Of a stretch of 64,000 nt of DNA, positions 9,960 through 18,355 are shown in pieces. Both the position numbers and the translations under genes were made by a program. Positions within the stretch are counted from its first letter, which is position 1, and each line of letters starts with the position of its first letter. The notes below the pieces were generated by a model. It saw only the letters and a list, made by a program, of their open reading frames with translations, had not been told where the DNA came from and searched no databases. Origin of the DNA: Saccharothrix sp. S26 (lineage in GTDB: Bacteria; Actinomycetota; Actinomycetes; Mycobacteriales; Pseudonocardiaceae); assembly GCF_021390395.1 (NCBI RefSeq), contig NZ_JAJUWT010000007.1:62001-126000 (forward strand), in the 5' to 3' direction.

Positions 9960-10652
9960 ATGGTCAGCGCGCTGGTCCTGCTGCTGGTGATCGTGGCGAT
10001 CCTGGGTGTCGGGGTCGCCGTGGGGCTGTCGCGCCGCAAGCGGAACCCGTTCACGGACCAGCGGTTCGTGAGCCAGTGGGAGCAGCAGATGCGGGCGCTG
10101 GAGGCCGCCCTGGGGTGGCGGTTCGTCGCCGAGGACCAGGGCTTCGCCGAACGCGTGCCGCAGGTCGGGCGGATGCTGGAGGCCGACCGGAGCCGGGTGA
10201 AGTTCCAGCTCGTCGGCCACTGGCGCGGTGTGCCCGTGCTGGCCGTCGAGGTGGTGTTCCGCGCCGACAACGTGGTCACGTCCGACTACCGCACCTACAC
10301 GGTGGTGGTCGTGCCGCGTCCCATGCCGGGGCCATGGGTGCTGATCAGCCCGCGCAACGACAGCGTGTGGGGGCTGTTCGAGCAGTTCGTGGCGACCGGC
10401 GACCCGGTGTTCGACGCCCGCTACGAGGTGCGGCGCCGCAACCCGGCGTTCGCCTCGGCGCTGCTCGGCTCCGGCCTCGCGCAGGCGCTGGTGCAGGACC
10501 CGAGGGCGAACGGGGTGGCGATCGCGTTCGACGAGCACAACCTGGCCGCCGCCGTGCCGGGACCGCTGCTCCAGGCGCCGCTGGCGCACCTGGCCGACCT
10601 GCTGCTGGACCTGGCGGGCCGGGTGCCGTGGCAGGCGCTGCCGCGGGGCTGA
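9960..10652 (+). CDS. membrane-anchored protein of unknown function
   Basis: A 230-residue protein with one N-terminal transmembrane helix (about 2-22) followed by SRRKRNP and a soluble beta-rich domain. The domain starts LGWRFVAED and contains strands such as VPVLAVEVVF and YTVVVVPRPM, similar in style to the anchored protein at 5476-6171. It begins one base after the pyrE stop, indicating translational coupling, although no functional link to pyrimidine synthesis is visible. No known domain is assigned. Confidence 0.7.
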   Translation: MVSALVLLLVIVAILGVGVAVGLSRRKRNPFTDQRFVSQWEQQMRALEAALGWRFVAEDQGFAERVPQVGRMLEADRSRVKFQLVGHWRGVPVLAVEVVFRADNVVTSDYRTYTVVVVPRPMPGPWVLISPRNDSVWGLFEQFVATGDPVFDARYEVRRRNPAFASALLGSGLAQALVQDPRANGVAIAFDEHNLAAAVPGPLLQAPLAHLADLLLDLAGRVPWQALPRG

Positions 10653-10713
10653 ACCGGGAAATCGCGGGCACGCGATCTCCGCGCGGCCTACCCTGGTCGA
10701 CAGGGAGGTCACT

Positions 10714-11094
10714 ATGGTCGCGCGCGCGTTCGCCGAGCTGGTCATGGTGGTGCACTTCGGCGTCCTGGTGTTCCTCGTCGTGGGGGGATTCCTGGCCTGG
10801 CGCTGGCCGAGGGTGCTGTACTTCCACCTCGCCATGGCCGCCTGGGCGCTGCTGATCGTGCTGTTCCCGCTGGCCTGCCCGCTGACGTGGCTGGAGAACG
10901 AGCTGCGCGATGCCGCCGGCCGGCCGCGGCTCGCGGACGGCTTCATCGACACCTACATCGACGGCGTCCTCTACCCGGAGTCGGCGGCACGCCTGGTGCA
11001 GGTGGTCGTGGCGCTGGTCGTGCTGGTCTCGTGGACGGGCTTCTACCTCAGGCGGCGCGACCAGCAGGCGTCGGCGACCGAGGCGTGCCGCTGA
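10714..11094 (+). CDS. DUF2784 family membrane protein
   Basis: A 126-residue protein with three hydrophobic helices (about 6-27, 37-55, 90-109). The pattern VVHFGVLVFLVVGGFLAWRWP...YFHLAMAAWALLIVLFPLACPLTWLENELR matches the DUF2784 family of small integral membrane proteins, including the conserved H/W/CPLTxxE residues between helices 2 and 3. AGGGAGG precedes the ATG. The function of DUF2784 is not established. Confidence 0.8.
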   Translation: MVARAFAELVMVVHFGVLVFLVVGGFLAWRWPRVLYFHLAMAAWALLIVLFPLACPLTWLENELRDAAGRPRLADGFIDTYIDGVLYPESAARLVQVVVALVVLVSWTGFYLRRRDQQASATEACR

Positions 11095-11131
11095 CTACGA
11101 TCGCCACGGTCTTTCCAACGCCGGGGGTGAC

Positions 11132-11824
11132 GTGGTCGGGCAAGTGGTCCTCGAAGGGTTCCACGCGGTCAAGCACGCGGTCCGGTTCGGCGGCGCGGTG
11201 GACACCGTGGTGGTGCTCGACCGGGAGAAGGCGGTCGCGTTGGCGCGGTCCCACGCACCGGACCTGGTGGAGGTCTTCGAGCGGGCCCGGGTGGTGGGCG
11301 CGGCGGAGTTCGAGCGGGTGATCGGGCGGTCGCACCCGACCGGGGTCGGCGGGCTGGCGCGACGGCCCGCGGTCGACCTGGCGGCACGGCGCAGCGCACC
11401 GCTGGTGCTGCTGGACAACCCGCGCAACCTGGGCAACTTCGGCGCGGTGATCCGCGTGGCGGCCGGGCTCGGTGCCGGCGGGGTGGTGTCGTTGGGCGAC
11501 GTGGACCCGTGGCACCCGAACGTCCTGCGCGGCAGCGCCGGGCTGCACTTCGCGGTGCCCGTGGCGCGGCTGGGCGGTCCGGACGACGTGCGCGGCACGG
11601 TGATCGCGTTCGACGCGGGCGGGCGGGAGCTGCGGGACGTGCGGATCCCGGACGACGCGGTGCTGGCGTTCGGCTCGGAGCGGCACGGGCTCTCGCCCGA
11701 GGTGCGGGCCAGGGCGGACCTCGTGGTGTCGCTGCCCATGCGGCCGAAGGTGTCGAGCTACAACCTGACCACCAGCGTCGCCATGGGCCTCTACCATTGG
11801 GAACTGTTCCGGCGAGCTTCTTGA
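11132..11824 (+). CDS. SPOUT (TrmH/SpoU) family RNA methyltransferase
   Basis: A 230-residue protein with the three SPOUT motifs in order: motif 1 DNPRNLGNFGAVIRVAAGLG, motif 2 LAFGSERHGLS, and motif 3 SLPMRPKVSSYNLTTSVAMGLY. The conserved Asn and Arg of motif 1 and the knot-forming motif 3 are intact. Such enzymes transfer a methyl group from SAM to ribose or base in rRNA or tRNA. The first 90 residues are shorter than the usual substrate-recognition domain. GTG 11132 is the first plausible start after the preceding stop (11094). The target nucleotide cannot be told from sequence. Confidence 0.85.
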   Translation: MVGQVVLEGFHAVKHAVRFGGAVDTVVVLDREKAVALARSHAPDLVEVFERARVVGAAEFERVIGRSHPTGVGGLARRPAVDLAARRSAPLVLLDNPRNLGNFGAVIRVAAGLGAGGVVSLGDVDPWHPNVLRGSAGLHFAVPVARLGGPDDVRGTVIAFDAGGRELRDVRIPDDAVLAFGSERHGLSPEVRARADLVVSLPMRPKVSSYNLTTSVAMGLYHWELFRRAS

Positions 11825-11849
11825 CCGGTTCAGTCGGCACGCTGGTGGG

Positions 11850-12920
11850 GTGACCACACCGAAGCTCCTGTCCGCGCGCGCCGGTGTCGCCGAACGCGCG
11901 GTCGAGTCCCGGCACCTGCGTCGGGTCTGGGGAGTGCCCGGCACGGTCCTCGGCGCGGTCGCCTGGCCGCCGGACTGGCCGGGCCGGGCGCACGTCCGGT
12001 TCAGCTACTGGTGGCAGGCGCACCTGCTCGACTGCGTGCTCGACGCCCAGCTCCGCTCGCCGAAGGACGCGCGGGTCGCGCTGGTGCGGCGGCTCGTGCG
12101 CGGGATCCGGGTGCGCAACCTGACCGGCTGGACCAACGACTACTACGACGACGTGGCCTGGCTCGGGCTGGCGCTGCTGCGCGCGGAGCGCGAGGTCGGG
12201 ATCGCGCGGCCCAAGGCCGTCGCCACGATCGCCGACCGGCTGCGCGAGGGCTGGACCGACCACGGCGGCGGCGGCATCTGGTGGCGGCGCGACGACGACT
12301 TCAAGAACGTGCCCGCCAACGGCCCGGCGGCGATCTTCTTCGCCCGCCTGGGCACGCGTGCCGACCTGGGTCGCGCCCGGTCCATCGTGGACTGGGTCGA
12401 GGACGCCCTGGTCGACCCCGACACCGGGCTGGCGTGGGACGGGCTGCACGTGCACCCCGACGGCACGGTCCGCGAGGTCGAGAAGAACTTCTACACCTAC
12501 TGCCAGGGCGTGCTGCTCGGCGCGTGCGTGGAGCTGGGCGGGCGCTACCAGGACAAGGCGGCGCGGATCATCGACGCCGTCGACAAGCACCTGGCCGTGG
12601 ACGGCGTCCTGCGCGGGCACGGCGGCGGCGACGGCGGCCTGTTCGGCGGCATCCTCACCCGCTACCTCGCGCAGGCGGCGTTGCGGCTGGACCGGCCCCA
12701 GGCGGCACGGGCGGCGGACATCGTGTTCAGCTCGGCGAACGCGGTGTGGGCGAACCGGACCGCGGTGGTCAGCGGTCCGCTGTTCGGCCCGGACTGGTCA
12801 CGGCCCGCGGACAAGGACGGCGGAGGAGAACGCGACCTGTCCGTGCAGCTCGGCGGGTGGATGGCGCTGGAGGCCGCCGCCCTGCTGGAGCGCGGCGACG
12901 TCGTGCCGTCACACCGCTGA
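11850..12920 (+). CDS. glycoside hydrolase family 76-like protein
   Basis: A 356-residue protein with alternating helices of an (alpha/alpha)6 barrel. It carries the family-typical double Asp in NDYYDDVAWLGLALL (D100, D101), the paired catalytic acids of GH76 alpha-1,6-mannanases. Other supporting segments are FSYWWQAHLLD near the start, GGGIWWRR, KNVPANGPAA, FYTYCQGVLLGACVEL and DVQLGG-like C-terminal residues. There is no signal peptide, so it should act inside the cell. Start is GTG 11850. Its 3' end overlaps the convergent lacI-type gene by 12 bp. A role in breaking down internal mannan-type glycans is inference. Confidence 0.8.
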   Translation: MTTPKLLSARAGVAERAVESRHLRRVWGVPGTVLGAVAWPPDWPGRAHVRFSYWWQAHLLDCVLDAQLRSPKDARVALVRRLVRGIRVRNLTGWTNDYYDDVAWLGLALLRAEREVGIARPKAVATIADRLREGWTDHGGGGIWWRRDDDFKNVPANGPAAIFFARLGTRADLGRARSIVDWVEDALVDPDTGLAWDGLHVHPDGTVREVEKNFYTYCQGVLLGACVELGGRYQDKAARIIDAVDKHLAVDGVLRGHGGGDGGLFGGILTRYLAQAALRLDRPQAARAADIVFSSANAVWANRTAVVSGPLFGPDWSRPADKDGGGERDLSVQLGGWMALEAAALLERGDVVPSHR

Positions 12921-13874
12921 GTGGCAGCCGCACGACTGCCGGTGCCGCAGCACGGGCGGCAGCCGGATCGTCTCCGGCGCCCGGTCCGGGTCCTCGATGC
13001 GGGCCAGCAGCAGCCGCACCGCCGTGCGCCCGATCTCCTCCACCGGCTGCGCCATCGACGTCAGCGGCGGGTCGACCAGCTCGGCCCACTCCACCTCGTC
13101 GTAGGTCACCAGCGCCAGCTCCGACCCGATCCGCACACCCCGCGCGCGGGCCGTGCGCAGCACGTCCACCAGCACCTGGTGGTCGCTCACCACGACACCC
13201 GAGACCTGGCCGAGCAGCGGGTCCAACGACGGCCGCACCAGCTCCTCGTCCCACGCCAGCCCCGCCCGGCCCAGGCCGAGCCGGTAGCCCAGCACGCGCT
13301 CGTCCGTGGTCGCCAGGCCCGGCCGGCCCGACACCAGCCCGATCCGCCGGTGCCCCAGCTCCGCCAGGTGCCGCACCAAAGTGGACGTGGCCTGCACGTT
13401 CTCCGGGCCGACCTGGTCGGTGTCCTTGGCCACGGTCAGCCGGTCCACCAGCACCGTCGGCACGCCCAGCCGGCGCAGCTCCGGCAGCGCGGCCGAACCC
13501 GACGTCGGCGTGAGCAGCACCCCGTCCACCCGCCGCGATCTCAGCATCCGCACCGCGGCCCGCTCGGACTCCGCGGTGTCCCGCGTGTCGATCAGCACCA
13601 GCGTGTAGCCCGCCTGGGTGGCCTCGCTCTCGATCGCCGCGATCAGCTCGGCGAAGTACGGGTGCGACACCAGCGACACCGCGAGACCCAGGGACTTCGT
13701 GCCGCCCGTGACGAGCGAGCGGGCGATGGCGTCGCCGGTGTAGCCGGTCTCCTCGATCGCCTTGAGCACCCGTTCCCTGGTGGCCGGCGCGACCGACCTG
13801 GTCTCGTTGATCACGTGTGAGACCGTGGTGATGGAGACGCCGGCGAGACTGGCGACCTCCCGCATGGTGACCAT
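12909..13874 (-). CDS. LacI family transcriptional regulator
   Basis: A 321-residue LacI/GalR protein. The N-terminal helix-turn-helix reads TMREVASLAGVSITTVSHVIN with hinge ARSLVTGGTKSLGLAV, followed by a periplasmic-binding-protein-like sensor (about 62-321) with conserved VDGVLLTP, GHRRIGLVSG and ALVTYDEVEWAELVDPPLTSM. It is divergent from the PfkB/P-loop kinase pair, with a palindrome between them (13893-13904), so it very likely represses those genes in response to a sugar or sugar phosphate. The effector is unknown. Confidence 0.93.
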   Translation of the reverse strand: MVTMREVASLAGVSITTVSHVINETRSVAPATRERVLKAIEETGYTGDAIARSLVTGGTKSLGLAVSLVSHPYFAELIAAIESEATQAGYTLVLIDTRDTAESERAAVRMLRSRRVDGVLLTPTSGSAALPELRRLGVPTVLVDRLTVAKDTDQVGPENVQATSTLVRHLAELGHRRIGLVSGRPGLATTDERVLGYRLGLGRAGLAWDEELVRPSLDPLLGQVSGVVVSDHQVLVDVLRTARARGVRIGSELALVTYDEVEWAELVDPPLTSMAQPVEEIGRTAVRLLLARIEDPDRAPETIRLPPVLRHRQSCGCHSAV

Positions 13875-13892
13875 GGACTCGTCCCCGTTCGG

Positions 13893-13904
13893 GCTTGCGC
13901 AAGC
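13893..13904. promoter_or_regulatory. LacI-type operator
   Basis: GCTTGCGCAAGC is a perfect 12-bp palindrome with the central CG step typical of LacI-family operators. A second half-site (GCAA, four bases, TTGC) overlaps its right side up to 13910. It lies between the divergent lacI-type and pfkB-type genes. Confidence 0.7.
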
Positions 13905-13942
13905 GATTGCGTGGGGACTTTACCGGGTAGGAGGGGCGTGAC

Positions 13943-14776
13943 GTGGCTTCGGTGCTGTGTGTCGGGCTGACGACCGTCGACGTGAGCCAGCGGGTGGCCG
14001 AGTTCCCCGCGCCGGGGCAGAAGGTGCAGTCGCTGGACGTGCACCTCGCGCCCGGCGGCCCGGCGGCGAACGCGGCGCGCGCCGTGGCCGCGCTCGGGCA
14101 CCGGGCCGTGCTGCTGACCTCGGTCGGCGGCGAGCTCGGCGACTTCGCCCGCGCCCGGCTGCACCCGGTGCAGGTGCTCTCGGTCGGGGACGGCGGTCCG
14201 GCGCTGAGCATGGTCGCGGTGCGCGAGCGCGACGGCGAGCGGACCGTGATCTCGCGCAACGCCGTCGGGGTCGACGTGGACTCCACCGTGGACCCGGCGC
14301 TGGTGGAGGAGTCCGACGTGGTGCTGGTGGACGGCCACCTCGGTCCGCTCGCGGTGCGGGCGGCACGGCACGCGAGACGTGCGGGCGTGCCCGTGGTGCT
14401 GGACGCCGGCAGCTGGAAGCCCGTGCTGGACGAGCTGCTGCCGCTGGTCGACGTCGCCGCGTGCTCGGCGGCGTTCGAGCTGTCGGAGGCCGAGGTGCAC
14501 GCCCGCGGCGTGCCGCTGGTGATCCGGACGCACGGCCCGCGTCCCGTCACCTGGTCGCGTGGTGGTGCCACCGGTTCGCAACCGGTACCTGTTGTCGAGG
14601 CACGCGACACCAACGGCGCGGGCGACGTGTGGCACGGTGCGCTGGCGGTCGCGGTCGCCCGGGGCCTGGCGGTGGACGACGCCGTCCGGTATGCGAACGA
14701 GGTCGCCGCGGTGCGGGTGCGCCACACCGCGCGGGACTGGGTGGAGGAGCTGGGACGGTGGCGGGACAGCGGGTGA
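13943..14776 (+). CDS. PfkB-family carbohydrate kinase
   Basis: A 277-residue ribokinase-like kinase with N-terminal glycine-rich signature (HLAPGGPAANAARAVAALG, about 34-52) and C-terminal ATP/anion-hole signature DTNGAGDVWHGAL (222-234) with catalytic base D228. It would phosphorylate a sugar, nucleoside or related alcohol with ATP in the cytoplasm. GTG 13943 has GGAGGGG at a good distance. The stop overlaps the start of the following kinase (GTGA), so the two are coupled and under the divergent LacI regulator. The exact substrate cannot be read from sequence. Confidence 0.9.
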   Translation: MASVLCVGLTTVDVSQRVAEFPAPGQKVQSLDVHLAPGGPAANAARAVAALGHRAVLLTSVGGELGDFARARLHPVQVLSVGDGGPALSMVAVRERDGERTVISRNAVGVDVDSTVDPALVEESDVVLVDGHLGPLAVRAARHARRAGVPVVLDAGSWKPVLDELLPLVDVAACSAAFELSEAEVHARGVPLVIRTHGPRPVTWSRGGATGSQPVPVVEARDTNGAGDVWHGALAVAVARGLAVDDAVRYANEVAAVRVRHTARDWVEELGRWRDSG

Positions 14777-15393
14777 GGTTCGACGAGCTGGTCGACCGGG
14801 CGCGGCTGCTGGTGGACACCGGCGAGCGCCGGCTGCTCGGCATCGGCGGCGCGCCGGGCTCGGGCAAGTCGACGTTGGCGCGCCGGCTGGTCGACGCGCT
14901 GGGCGACGACGCCGCCCTGGTCGGCATGGACGGCTTCCACCTGGCCCAGCGGGAGCTGGAGCGCCTGGGCGTGGCCGACCGCAAGGGCGCGCCGGACACG
15001 TTCGACATCCCCGGCTACGTCGACCTGCTCGGCCGGCTGAAGGCGTGCGGGCCCGACGTGGTGTACGCGCCGGAGTTCCGCCGCGAGATCGAGGAGCCGA
15101 TCGCGTGCGCGGTGCCGGTCGACCCGTCCGTGCCGCTGGTCGTCACCGAGGGCAACTACCTGCTGCTCCAGTACGACAAGTGGAAGCGCGTGCGGGTCGT
15201 GCTGGACGAGGCGTGGTTCCTGATGATCGACGAGGACCTGCGGGTGGCGCGCCTGATCGACCGGCACGTCCGGTACGGGCGGTCGCTGGAGGACGCGCGG
15301 GAACGCGTGCTGCACGGCACCGACCACGTGAACGCGCTCATGGTGAACGCCTCCAAGTCCGCCGCGGACCTCGTGATCACCGAGGTGCTGTGA
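14773..15393 (+). CDS. P-loop nucleoside/sugar kinase (uridine kinase/pantothenate kinase-like)
   Basis: A 206-residue P-loop kinase with Walker A GGAPGSGKST (25-34), the substrate segment VGMDGFHLAQRELERLG, KGAPDTFDIPGY, and EGNYLLLQ with a later RLIDRHVRYGRS lid. These are hallmarks of the uridine kinase/PanK-like 'nucleoside/nucleotide kinase' group, which includes bacterial fructose kinases of the FrcK type. GTG 14773 overlaps the PfkB stop by GTGA. Two kinases under one LacI regulator suggest two successive phosphorylations or two entry sugars for one pathway, which is inference. Confidence 0.85.
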   Translation: MRFDELVDRARLLVDTGERRLLGIGGAPGSGKSTLARRLVDALGDDAALVGMDGFHLAQRELERLGVADRKGAPDTFDIPGYVDLLGRLKACGPDVVYAPEFRREIEEPIACAVPVDPSVPLVVTEGNYLLLQYDKWKRVRVVLDEAWFLMIDEDLRVARLIDRHVRYGRSLEDARERVLHGTDHVNALMVNASKSAADLVITEVL

Positions 15394-15396
15394 GCG

Positions 15397-16062
15397 TCAC
15401 GACGTCGCGGAGACCTCTTCGTCCACCGGCTTGCGCATCTCCTGCCGGTACCGGTACAGGCCGTAGGCGGTGCCGCCGACGAAGAACGCGATGCTGACGA
15501 TCACCGCGACCGTCTCCAGCCACGGCACGGCGGCCAGCAGACCCGCGCCGTAGTAGCCGGCCAGCACCAGCGTCGGCACCCACGCCACCGCGCCGATGGT
15601 CGTGGCCAGCATGAACCGCTTCGGGTCCATCCGCGCCGCGCCCGCGATCATCGGCGCCAGCGTGCGGACCCACGGGATCCAGCGGGCCAGCACGATCGCC
15701 CAGAAGCCTCTCCGGTCGAGGAAGTCGCGGGCCTTGGCGAGGTTCTGCTTGTTGAGCACCTTGCCGCCGCGGCGGGCCAGCAGACGCGTGCCGGTGTGCC
15801 GGCCGATGTAGTAGCCGATCTGGTTGCCGATGACGGCCACGGCGAGCGCGACCCCCGACAGCAGCCAGGCGGACAGCTCGGCGTCGTGGGACGCGAGCAC
15901 CACACCGGCGGCGAACAGCAGCGAGTCGCCGGGCAGGAACAGGCCGAAGATGAAGGCGCACTCGAAGAAGATGAAGCTCAGCGTGATGAGCCACACGGCC
16001 AGCGGGCCTGCGGAATCGAGCTGAACGAACGCGGCAGCTTCGGACGTTGCGGACAACACCAC
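15397..16062 (-). CDS. DedA family membrane protein
   Basis: A 221-residue integral membrane protein with the DedA/VTT core: re-entrant E...F-G-x-x-x-P-G-(D/E) motif (FECAFIFGLFLPGDSLLFAAG), G-x-x-x-GYxxGR (GNQIGYYIGRHTG), and the basic loop FxxRWIPWVRTLAPMIAGAARM. DedA proteins act in membrane homeostasis and are linked to lipid-carrier flipping. The GTG at 16062 is supported by a leaderless-type -10. It is convergent with the kinase pair (3-bp gap). A second DedA gene lies at 17608-18345. Confidence 0.9.
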   Translation of the reverse strand: MVLSATSEAAAFVQLDSAGPLAVWLITLSFIFFECAFIFGLFLPGDSLLFAAGVVLASHDAELSAWLLSGVALAVAVIGNQIGYYIGRHTGTRLLARRGGKVLNKQNLAKARDFLDRRGFWAIVLARWIPWVRTLAPMIAGAARMDPKRFMLATTIGAVAWVPTLVLAGYYGAGLLAAVPWLETVAVIVSIAFFVGGTAYGLYRYRQEMRKPVDEEVSATS

Positions 16063-16069
16063 GCCATGC

Positions 16070-16075
16070 AGCCTA
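16070..16075 (-). promoter_or_regulatory. -10 element, leaderless type
   Basis: On the minus strand TAGGCT lies seven bases before GTG 16062 of the DedA gene. Confidence 0.45.
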
Positions 16076-16191
16076 CGTGGGACAGCGGGGTCGGCTGGGC
16101 GACATGGGGATAACGCGTTGCCGAAGCCTTGGGAGGCGCTGCGGTGCGTGCGGACCCGAACACGCACTGGAGTGATCACCGTCACGCGGGC

Positions 16192-16197
16192 TAGCGT
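16192..16197 (+). promoter_or_regulatory. -10 element, leaderless type
   Basis: TAGCGT ends six bases before the ATG at 16204 of the GlcD-like gene. Confidence 0.45.
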
Positions 16198-16203
16198 GGG
16201 TGC

Positions 16204-17577
16204 ATGGAGGTCTTGCTCGCCGAACTGCGCTCCGCCGTCGGCGCCGACGCGGTGCTGACCGACGTCGACGTCACCGCGAGCTACCAGCGCGACATGATGC
16301 CGCTGGCCCCCTACGGGCAGCCGCTGGCGGTGGTGCTGCCCACGTCGGCCGAGCAGGTGCAGGCGGTCGTGCGGGCGTGCGCGGCGGCCCGGACGCCGAT
16401 CGTGCCGCGCGGCGCGGGCAGCGGGCTGTCCGGCGCGGCCAACGCCGTCGACGGCTGCGTGGTGCTCGTGACCACCAGGATGAACGCCATCGTCGAGATC
16501 GACCCGGAGAACCGGTTGGCCGTGGTCGAGCCGGGCGTGGTGAACCTCGACCTGCGCGGCGCGGTGGAGAAGCACGGGCTGTTCTACCCGCCCGACCCGT
16601 CCAGCTACGACTGGTGCACGATCGGCGGCAACCTGTCCACCAACGCGGGCGGGCTGTGCTGCGTGAAGTACGGGGTGACCACGGACTCCGTGCTCGGGCT
16701 GGACGTGGTGCTGGCCGACGGCGAGCTGCTGCGCACCGGTCGGCGGACCGTGAAGGGCGTGGCCGGCTACGACCTGACCAAGCTGTTCGTCGGCAGCGAG
16801 GGCACGCTCGGCGTGATCACCCGGGCCACCCTGGCGCTGCGCCCGCTGCCGCAGGCCCCGGCGACGCTGGTGGCCACGTTCGCCACCACGGCCGACGCGG
16901 GCACGGCGGTGAGCCGCGTGGTGGCCGAGGGGATCGTGCCGTCGTTGCTGGAGATCATGGACCGCACCTCCATCCGGGCCGTCGAGCAGTACCTCAAGAC
17001 CGACCTGAACGCCGACGCGGCGCTGCTGCTGTGCCAGTCCGACGCGGGCGGCGAGGCGGGTCGGCGCGAACTGGCCGCGATCGAGCAGGCGTGCGTGGCG
17101 GCGGGCGCGGACCTCGTCTACGCCACCGAGGACGTCAACGAGGGCCGCGACCTGCTCGCCGCGCGGCGGGCCGTGCTGAACGCGCTGGAAGTCCTGGGCG
17201 CGTGGCTGACCGACGACGTGTGCGTGCCGCGGACGAGGATCGCCGACCTGATCGCCGGGTGCGAGCGGATCAGCGCGTCGGTGGGGCTGCGGATCGCCGT
17301 GGTGGGGCACGCGGGCGACGGCAACATGCACCCGACGATCGTCTACGACCCGGCGTCGGCCGACGAGTTCGCGCGGGCGCGGCAGGCGTTCGACGAGATC
17401 CTGGCCCTGGGGCTGGCGCTGGGCGGCACGATCACCGGCGAGCACGGCGTCGGCAAGATCAAGCGCGAGTGGCTGGCCCGCGAGATCGGCCCGGTCGGCC
17501 TGCGGGTCCACCGCGAGATCAAACGCGCGCTGGACCCGGACAACCTCTTCAACCCGGGCTCGATGTTCGGTGTTTGA
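16204..17577 (+). CDS. FAD-linked oxidase, GlcD/D-lactate dehydrogenase family
   Basis: A 457-residue flavoprotein. The FAD_binding_4 domain (about 38-175) shows PRGAGSGLSGAANAV and TIGGNLSTNAGGLCCVKYG, and the FAD-oxidase C-terminal domain shows GHAGDGNMHP and GGTITGEHGVGKIKREWL, with histidines typical of the active site. Family members oxidise glycolate, D-lactate or other 2-hydroxy acids and pass electrons to quinone or cytochrome. There is no iron-sulfur partner gene (glcF) next to it, so a single-subunit 2-hydroxy-acid dehydrogenase is more likely than a full glycolate oxidase. Confidence 0.88.
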   Translation: MEVLLAELRSAVGADAVLTDVDVTASYQRDMMPLAPYGQPLAVVLPTSAEQVQAVVRACAAARTPIVPRGAGSGLSGAANAVDGCVVLVTTRMNAIVEIDPENRLAVVEPGVVNLDLRGAVEKHGLFYPPDPSSYDWCTIGGNLSTNAGGLCCVKYGVTTDSVLGLDVVLADGELLRTGRRTVKGVAGYDLTKLFVGSEGTLGVITRATLALRPLPQAPATLVATFATTADAGTAVSRVVAEGIVPSLLEIMDRTSIRAVEQYLKTDLNADAALLLCQSDAGGEAGRRELAAIEQACVAAGADLVYATEDVNEGRDLLAARRAVLNALEVLGAWLTDDVCVPRTRIADLIAGCERISASVGLRIAVVGHAGDGNMHPTIVYDPASADEFARARQAFDEILALGLALGGTITGEHGVGKIKREWLAREIGPVGLRVHREIKRALDPDNLFNPGSMFGV

Positions 17578-17607
17578 CGGCCGCTGCTCCGCAGGCGGCG
17601 GCGCGGC

Positions 17608-18345
17608 TCAGTCGAGCGGCCTGATGCGCTGGGTGTCGTCCACCCGGTCGATGACCTGGGTGATGTCCGCCGCCTCCTGGGCGAGCAGCGACTTCTTCTC
17701 CCGGCGCGCCTTGACGACCTCGATGATGATCGGCACGACCGAGATCAGCACGATCAGGATCAGCATCATCTCGAGGTTGTCGCGCACGAACTGGATCTGG
17801 CCGAGGAAGTAGCCCAGCACCGTCAGGCCCGCGGCCCACGCGATGCCGCCGATCAGCGAGTACGTGAAGTACTTGCGCGGGTCCATCCGGCCCACGCCCG
17901 CCATCGCGGTGATGAACGTGCGCACGATCGGCACGAATCGCGCCATCACGATCGCGCGGGCACCGTACTTGTCGAAGAACTCGTGCGTCTTGTCGACGTA
18001 CTCCTTCTTGAAGATCTTCGACTCGGGCTTGGCGAACAGCGCGGGCCCCGCCCGGTGGCCGATCCAGTAGCCGACCACGTTGCCCGCGAGCGCGCACGCC
18101 GTCAGCAGCACGCACACCAGCCACAACGGGTAGTCCAGCAGCCCCGAGGCGACGAACAGGCCCGCGGTGAACAGCAACGAGTCGCCGGGCAGGAAGAAGC
18201 CGACCAGCAGGCCGCACTCGGCGAACACGATGAAGCACAAGCCGACCAGCATGTACGGCCCGAGTCCCTGCAGCAGGACCTGCGGGTCGAGCCATTCCGG
18301 ACCGAGGGCAACCGTGGAGGTGGGCGCGACCGTCACGGCGACCAC
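17608..18345 (-). CDS. DedA family membrane protein
   Basis: A 245-residue DedA/VTT protein: FAECGLLVGFFLPGDSLLFTAG re-entrant motif, GNVVGYWIGHRAGP, and the loop ARFVPIVRTFITAMAGVGRMDPRKY. Four to five membrane helices are followed by a longer basic cytoplasmic tail (KARREKKSLLAQEA) than in the paralogue at 15397-16062. It stands next to a 61-codon gene whose start lies about 180 bases further upstream on the same strand. Like other DedA proteins, it is expected to work in membrane lipid transport or proton-motive-force homeostasis. Confidence 0.9.
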   Translation of the reverse strand: MVAVTVAPTSTVALGPEWLDPQVLLQGLGPYMLVGLCFIVFAECGLLVGFFLPGDSLLFTAGLFVASGLLDYPLWLVCVLLTACALAGNVVGYWIGHRAGPALFAKPESKIFKKEYVDKTHEFFDKYGARAIVMARFVPIVRTFITAMAGVGRMDPRKYFTYSLIGGIAWAAGLTVLGYFLGQIQFVRDNLEMMLILIVLISVVPIIIEVVKARREKKSLLAQEAADITQVIDRVDDTQRIRPLD

Positions 18346-18355
18346 GGTACAGGCA

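Noticed and set aside
12769-15327. Long minus-strand frame across the GH76, LacI and kinase genes
   Set aside because: It crosses three well-supported genes in shadow frames and is low-complexity Ser/Thr/Arg/Pro.
16145-16179. TGCGTG/CACGCA and GTGATCAC inverted repeats upstream of the GlcD-like gene
   Set aside because: Short and common in high-GC DNA; no match to a known lactate or glycolate regulator site was recognised.
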